Of a stretch of 64,000 nt of DNA, positions 57,840-64,000 are shown in pieces (within the stretch, counting starts at the first letter, position 1; each line of letters begins with the position of its first letter). A program made the translations under genes and the position numbers. The DNA comes from Gordionus sp. m RMFG-2023 (lineage: Eukaryota; Nematomorpha; Gordioida; Chordodea; Parachordodidae): the NCBI RefSeq assembly GCF_954871325.1, contig NC_088776.1, positions 10,168,052 to 10,232,051 of the forward strand, in the 5' to 3' direction. Under the pieces are notes generated by a model. That model searched no databases, was not told the origin of the DNA, and saw nothing but the letters and a program-made list of their open reading frames with translations.

Positions 57840-58548
57840 TATATATTATAGAAAAAATATATATTAAATTATATATGACTAAATTTATTTTATCTCTAAT
57901 TCATTGCCAATAATATATAAGAATTAAAAAATTTTATACTACCAAAATGGATGCATTTAAGATAAGATTAGAAATTAAGATAATCGAATTCTGTGTATTT
58001 TAGCAACACCACCTCCTAAAAATACATTATAAATATATGCATATCTTAATTAACTTTTTTTTTAAACTAAAAGTAGTTATATATAATCTAGAAGAAATTA
58101 TATAATTATATAACTAAATTTATTTTATCTTTAATTCATTGTCAAATTATGAATTAAAAAAATATCACCAAAACATACGGATGCATTATACAGTGAAAGG
58201 GGGGATATTTTTACCAGATGTTAAAACAAAATAAAATGATACTATTATATTTTTATTTTAATCATACTTAAACATTAATCTATGTTAAAAAAATATTAAA
58301 CAACTTTTTTATAATATAATAAGATTAGAAGTTAAGATAATGGAATTCTAGGTGTTTTTTTTTCGATTTCATATATTACATAAACATATGTCATGTCAAA
58401 TTTTAAAAATATATAATTAACTCATTAAAATAAAATAACTATTAATCACAAATCTGTAAAAAATATAGTTTTGTTATATGAGATAATGCTTAACTCTATT
58501 CGTAATTAAATATATTTTTCTCCAAAATACTTTACATTTTTAAAATTG
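57840..58548. other. AT-rich spacer upstream of the eight-cysteine gene
   Basis: It contains two similar AT-rich stretches (57880-57990 and 58100-58200, both with TAAATTTATTTTATCTNTAATTCATTG), a local duplication. No gene is seen. Confidence 0.5.
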
Positions 58549-58992
58549 ATGTATAATTCAATCATAATCTTCTTTTTGTTAATTGGTTTATTCAATTCTA
58601 TCAAAGCCTTTCCTGGTAATTATTCATTAAATTGATATAATAAGTGGTGTTGCTAGGAAGCCGGAAAACGCATAGGTATTTTCAAGCTCAGCCTTGCTAA
58701 AATTTAATTTAAGTATGTCTGCTATTTTAATAAAGCTTCTTTTAAGCTCTCAAATTCCGACTTCGTAACACACTTAAATGATATGAGTAAGCATTCAAGT
58801 GGACATAATTATTATTTTTTTAACATAAATATAGATCCATGCCCAGAGGGAGTTGAGGAATCAGTTTGTTTACATTATGATTACTGTCAAGGAAAAAAAT
58901 GCGATCGCTATCCCGATGCCATATGTGACCTAAATAGTTGTGGATACTGTAGGGCAGAATTTAGAATAAATAATAAAAAAGTTGATTGTTAA
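58549..58992 (+). CDS. Small secreted protein with eight cysteines, two exons
   Basis: Exon 1 (58549-58615) encodes a signal peptide, MYNSIIIFFLLIGLFNSIKA, then FP, and ends in phase 1 at GTAATT. Exon 2 (58835-58992) follows ATAAATATAG and starts with two bases that complete an Asp codon, then PCPEGVEESVCLHYDYCQGK, KCDRYPDAICDLNSCGYC and RAEFRINNKKVDC before TAA. The predicted precursor is 74 residues and the mature peptide about 54, with eight cysteines and so up to four disulfides. The pattern CxxxxCDxYPDAxCxxNxCxxCxAxF recalls a cysteine-rich extracellular repeat found in larger arthropod matrix proteins, here standing alone, an analogy from memory. Role unknown. A broken copy lies at 60140-60546. 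Confidence 0.68.
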
Positions 58993-60139
58993 TGATGGGA
59001 AAAATCTCTTTTAATTTTATATCAATCAAGTTGGTTTTTTTTAAATTTAAATTATATTAGGAATTTTATGCTTTATAGTATATTTATTAATTTATGAACA
59101 ATCAATTTTTAAGTTTTAAAATGTGTTTTAAAAAAATATTATTATAACATACAATAAAACGTATAATTAACGAATTTTATTATTATAATAATTATGTTGA
59201 TTCAATCAGTGTTGTTAAAAATTCCATTATATAAAGGATAAAAGGATATGTAATATAATATTCAAACTATATTCTATAAAAATTTTAATCAATTCGCTAT
59301 GAGAGAAGGCGAGGGGTGTAATTAATTATGTTTTTTTAGAATTATTCTAGGAGTTATTTTAAACTATCTTAACTTTCAAAAATTTATTAGGACTAGCGGC
59401 TATAAAATATTGTCAAGTTTTTAATACGTTGGAAATATTAAATGTATATATAGAGTATGAATTACTATTAAATAAATGTCTCAATAAAAAACTATAAAAA
59501 AACATTAATTTCTTAATAATTTAAAATATATGGTGAATTTCCATGACAAATCAGACACAAAAACGATTCTCAACCCGCCCACCTCAGATTTCTCTAAAAT
59601 TTTTACAAAAGTTTATATATATTATAAATAAAATAAATTTTTAGCCTCCAATTCCAAACATCGGCTGTGATACGGGCCTTTAAATATCAAAAAAGAGACA
59701 TTTTGGGCAAAATGCTCTTCCTTTAATTTTAAATATCTTTGGATATAATTGAGCTAGACTCGTCATTTAAATTTTTTTATAGAGCCTAATGATTGACCTT
59801 CAAAGTTTTACAATTTAAATTACTTTTAAATGTCAAAAATCGGAAATAGAAAACCGAAAATGTTCATAAAATCAATTTTTTTTTCTTTCAATTTTTTTTT
59901 GTATCAGATATAAGATTAATAAATAAGCAAATTTTCATTAGCCCGAGCTTAAGTTAAGGAGATATCGCATTTTAATCATTAGTTTGTTGGAAATATTCTG
60001 AATAAATATTTGATATTAATCAATAATTTAGTACAAGTCAAAAACTATCAAATATTTTATGTTTAATATTTAAAAGAATAGTTATTTATGATTTATAAAA
60101 AACTGGGGGTGTGGGAAGGGGGGGGGGGTTGTAATTAAA
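58993..60139. other. AT-rich spacer between the two cysteine-rich copies
   Basis: It holds the second copy of the dispersed repeat (59275-59500) and otherwise only A/T-rich sequence. A G11 run lies at 60118-60128, directly before the second gene copy. Confidence 0.5.
59275..59500. repeat. Dispersed repeat, copy 2
   Basis: TTAGAATTATTCTAGGAGTT and TTATTAGGACTAGCGGC match 51999-52260 in order and spacing. Confidence 0.6.
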
Positions 60140-60546
60140 TCATAATCTTCTTCTTGTAAATTGGTTTATTCAATTCTATCAAAGTCCATCATAGTAATTA
60201 TTCAATATATATAATAATGGGTGTTGCTAGGAAGGCGGAAAACGTAAAGGTATCTTCAAGCTCAAATTATATTTGATTAAAACCTATTTTAAGCCCTTCT
60301 AAAAAATCCGACTTGTAGCAAACTTTAATAATATAAGAGTAAGCTGTTTAGGTGCACATTAATATTTTTTTAAACATAAATATAGATCCGAATTATAGAT
60401 GCCCAGAGGGAATTGAGGAAGTAACTTGTCTTGGTAAAGATTATTGCCAAGGAAGACAATGCCATGGCTATCCTGATGCCATATGTGTTCTAAATATTTG
60501 TGGATATTTAGGGCAGAATTTAGAAAAAAAAGAAGTTTATGGTTAA
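60140..60546 (+). pseudogene. Broken copy of the eight-cysteine gene
   Basis: Both exons and the intron of the gene at 58549 have clear counterparts here in the same order and spacing: the signal-peptide exon near 60140-60200 and the cysteine exon from 60386, including CPEGIEEVTCLGKDYCQGRQ and GYPDAICVLN. The copy looks broken in more than one place. The duplicated block includes the upstream GTGTTGCTAGGAAGGCGGAA segment in the intron, so this is a DNA-level tandem duplication rather than a retrocopy. Confidence 0.7.
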
Positions 60547-63331
60547 TGTTGGGAAAAGTATCTTTTAATCTTTTATCAATCAAGTTTTCTTAAAAATTTA
60601 AATGATGTTATATTACATTAATTAATTTATAATATTTAAGAGGTTTAAATGTGTTTAAAAAACATTATAACATCTAATATGTTAACATTCTAAATAATTA
60701 ACGAATAATATCTTATAATATTAAAAATTTAAATATTAATATTAAAATGAGATGAGATGATGAAAACAAATACATCATTTTGCATATTCAAGAGATAGAT
60801 CGAGTTGACTCCCCATCCCCATTTAAAAATTTTAAAGTTTTCTTAAATATCATTTTATGCTAACGAAAATTATTCCTCTACACTATACGCTTTTCTCTCC
60901 CCAAAATATGAGTAACATATATATTTTTTTTATAAATGTATCTAGGCAAAGACTTTCCAAAAGGAAACTCTCCAATAAAATCTATGATAAAAAGTCACCC
61001 TCCCCCAAATTCCAAATAAATCGTTAATCCCACGTTATTTCTTTTTATTTGTTCTCGAACTCGCATGCCTGTAGCAGACTTATAACATGAATAATTTAAT
61101 TCGAAATTAGACAAAACGGAGATTAGTTCCTATCCAAATTTGATAAAGGTTTTGTGATAAAAACGAATCATTCAATCATCCATAAATCTAACATTTTTTG
61201 AATATGCCAGATATCACTAGTCAAATAAGGATTTATTTAATTGCAGTCGGTTTGAGTGGAAAGTTTATTTTTATTATGATTGCTGGGGAAAAACAAGGTG
61301 TCGAACCAAATCGTGAAACCAAAATGTAGCATTATAATTTTTTTAATCCTAACCATAACTGAACCGTTATAAAAAATCTCAAAAGGAAGAACTGACCCAT
61401 TTATAAACCCTATCGAACTTGTTTAACAAAATAAGATTTTGTCAAAATATCATAGAAACATCCATAATGATATCCCAAACGATAGTCTGTTCTTCTTACA
61501 TAATGTACATGATAGGTTTTTCTAATATTTATTTTAATATTTACATTTTCGCCACAGCAAAAAAAGTGGATGAAAGTACCAGGCCAGGGTATGTTAAAAA
61601 ATAAGCTTGAGCGCATTGAAAAATTTAAATTGAATAATTTTAACACAAGGATTTTAGTTTTTACTTAAAAAATAAATGAAAATAAAAAAATAACTTATTT
61701 TATGATTTATTAATGTATGTATATTATAAATGTTTATAAGGCCTGTATATAATAAACAAACATTAGTCGTTTAATTTTTGTTTATGTATAACTTGTTTAG
61801 AATTAATCAGTTCCTTAAAAAAAATGATCTAGATAGAAAATACGGATTCTTTATAAAGAAGATACATCTGCACAATGGGTTAAAAGGGAGGTCAAGATAA
61901 ACTTTTCGACTCATGTTTCATATTAATTTTTCATCGTTTTTCTCCTAAATTTCTTTAAAGGAATTACAATTGAAAAGAATAATGTTAAAAGTGAATGCTT
62001 AATTTTTTTTGAACAAAAATATATAAAAAAATATTTGATTCTTTTGTAAAGAAAATGAAAAAGATTCACTTGAAAATAAAGTATATTAGATAAAAAATGT
62101 TAAAAAAAAGAAACAAAGTACTAGATATAATCTTGTATAGATATAAGTATTAGCGCTCTTCTATGACGAACATTAATGTTCCTCATAGCCTTGCTCGTTC
62201 CAATATGCCCTTATTGTTCACTTATATTATAAATGCTCTTATCATGATAAAAAAAATTATGTTATGTTCTAGTGGAGGACTTAAGTTTATTTGGTAAAAT
62301 GATGTATCCCAGTTTATTCTAAGATCTAAAGTGAAAAATGTCATAATTTATTTTGGCAGTTTTTAAAAAAACATATATTCATAAAAATCAAAATTCTGAA
62401 ATATAATATTTTTGTCATCATAATTATTTATAATGTAAGCTAACTGAATTTCACTTTCTAAACTTTGATATTTACCTTAAAATAATTTTGACAAATAAAT
62501 TAATTACTCCTATCTAAGTGGTCAGAGATAGAGGAAGGAGGGGGGGATAATATAATATAGATTATTTGTAAATTTTTAATGGAGCTATACTTTTTGTTAT
62601 CAAAATAAATGGAGGTTAACTTTATATAACTTTCAAACTTACTGTTAAAAAGCCTTCCTTATAACTTCGCCTCTGAATTTCATATAAACCCATCTTCTGA
62701 TTGATATTTTTTCAGCTATGTTTATATAAATTTTCAACATATCTCGTACTAATAATAGAGTTTTAGAGATTTCAAAGTTTGATATCGTGGATTCATCTCT
62801 TAGAAATGATGATAGACTTTAAATTTCAAAAGATATCCCAAGTTAAATTTATGAACATGATGGAACGAATATATAAAATGACTGAATTCACATTTATTTA
62901 CAAAAACCAGTGTTAAAATATTTTTAAGGCATGGTTAACCAGGCGTCATTAGCCTTTATAATCACATGGGGCTCTAAAAAATTTTTTTTTAATTATTTTC
63001 AAAATTACCCTTTTTTAGCTAATATTATCCAAAATCACCAAATTGGTAAAATCTTACTTGAAACTTTACCAAAATAAGATTGGTTTTCAGATATATTCAT
63101 ATTTTTTCATTATGTGTTAAATTACATAAACTTTTCTAATTAAAAAAAAAATTGAATTGTATGTTGCTGATTAAATTAAGGCCTTAATTAATAAATGGAC
63201 AAATGCAATTTTTGCCAAACCGATAGCCTAGTCATTTTTATATTTTTTAATAGCTGTATTATAGTGCACACAAATTGAGCATTTATGTTTTGCAATAATT
63301 TTTTAATAAAAATATGAGGTTGCCTTTTTAT
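60547..63331. other. Spacer, no secure gene
   Basis: Short frames at 61419-61646 (both strands) and a 47-codon frame near 62164-62300 are possible but unsupported. A G7 run lies at 62540-62546. I see no repeat pair that I can define. Confidence 0.45.
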
Positions 63332-64000
63332 TAGTGCTGTAAACGTTACCTCGAAAAAGGAACGCGTTACCGTTACTCGTTACATTGAAAAAAAAGAACG
63401 CGTTACCCTTACTCGTTACCTCCAGACTTTGGTCCTCAAAAAAATCGGTTGGTCCTTTTATCCAGTCTAAAACCGGCTGGACCGTAAACCTTCACTAGAT
63501 ATGAGGCACATGAGGCCGCTAGAAAAACGAGGCCGAGGCTTAGCCAGTCCGCCCCTAAGAACACTGACATTGATATCATAAGTAATTAAAACAAGGAACG
63601 CGCTAAATAATAATTTTATAGTAAAAATACCAATGTCCTTGAAATTAATCTTCCTTAAATATATTTATTTTTATATTTCTACCAAAATATAATATAAATT
63701 TAAAAATGTGTTAATAGTTAATTTTATCATTTTCTTAACCTTATTTCCAAATAAATGATGTATTAAAAAAAATGTTTCACAAAGGAATGCATATGCGTTA
63801 AATAAAATTAAAATAAACAAAAATACATCTAAAATTTAGCGTAATACAAACAAATATACTAAGGGTGCATTCACAGTAGAGAGCGACAGCGACAGACAAA
63901 ATACAAATATATGTAATTTAATTACCAATGACTATTCATAGTGAGATTTTGAGACGCGACATTCCCGCCAAATTTGTCGCATTAAACATAGAAATCAAGT
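63332..64000. mobile_element. Left end of a hAT-like element running off the window
   Basis: TAGTGCTGTAAACGTTACC followed by repeated GAACGCGTTACC and CTCGTTACC motifs has the TAGNG start and subterminal repeats of hAT elements. Another GGTCC/CCGGC-rich segment (63430-63550) may be nested. No right end was found in the window. Confidence 0.45.

Noticed and set aside
61410-61646. Overlapping frames on both strands and a possible 42-bp intron (GTTTTT to CCACAG at about 61518-61559)
   Set aside because: Several readings are equally possible, no phase chain extends further, and the intron would be unusually short.
1-64000. CRISPR arrays, bacterial operons, rRNA genes
   Set aside because: None is present. 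The repeats found are transposon-derived or simple-sequence, and gene structure is eukaryotic.

Overview
The window is very AT-rich eukaryotic DNA dominated by dead transposable elements, with a few short, GC-richer host exons between them. Introns, signal-peptide exons, a LINE, many hAT-type elements and a protein with an eIF4E-binding motif of animal type point to a metazoan. An arthropod is likely and a copepod is possible, but nothing seen fixes the species.

Layout. 1-4416: a (TTCC)n microsatellite with a fossil Ty3/gypsy LTR retrotransposon inserted in it, flanked by a 5-bp duplication. 4511-5352: the last two exons of a host gene carrying a 4E-BP/Mextli-like eIF4E-binding motif. 7.1-9.2 kb: two MITEs and a gutted piggyBac that itself carries a MITE. 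11.3-14.8 kb: a decayed APE-type LINE on the minus strand. 16.3-17.8 kb: a foldback element with tandem repeats in its arms. 20.8-26.4 kb: several short host exons, including two partial genes on the plus strand (22568-23073 and 25932-26349), plus a hAT derivative. 30.9-33.2 kb: GGGCC-rich MITEs and a three-level nest of hAT elements. 34.1-36.2 kb: a hAT element with transposase remains. 40.5-46.2 kb: a tandem duplication whose two units each keep a 49-codon ORF and a TA-flanked DNA element. 46626-48772: a four-exon gene, apparently complete, for a 200-residue secreted protein. 51-58 kb: more MITEs, a tRNA-like segment, a pyrimidine tract, and an ORF split by a nested MITE pair. 58549-58992: a two-exon gene for a small secreted eight-cysteine protein, with a broken copy 1.5 kb downstream.

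The host genes show no operon-like link. The best novelty candidates are the four-exon secreted protein, the eight-cysteine protein and its broken copy, and the duplicated 49-residue ORF. Exon structures were inferred from reading frame, splice sites and matching intron phase only. No similarity search was possible, so most host products are left unnamed.
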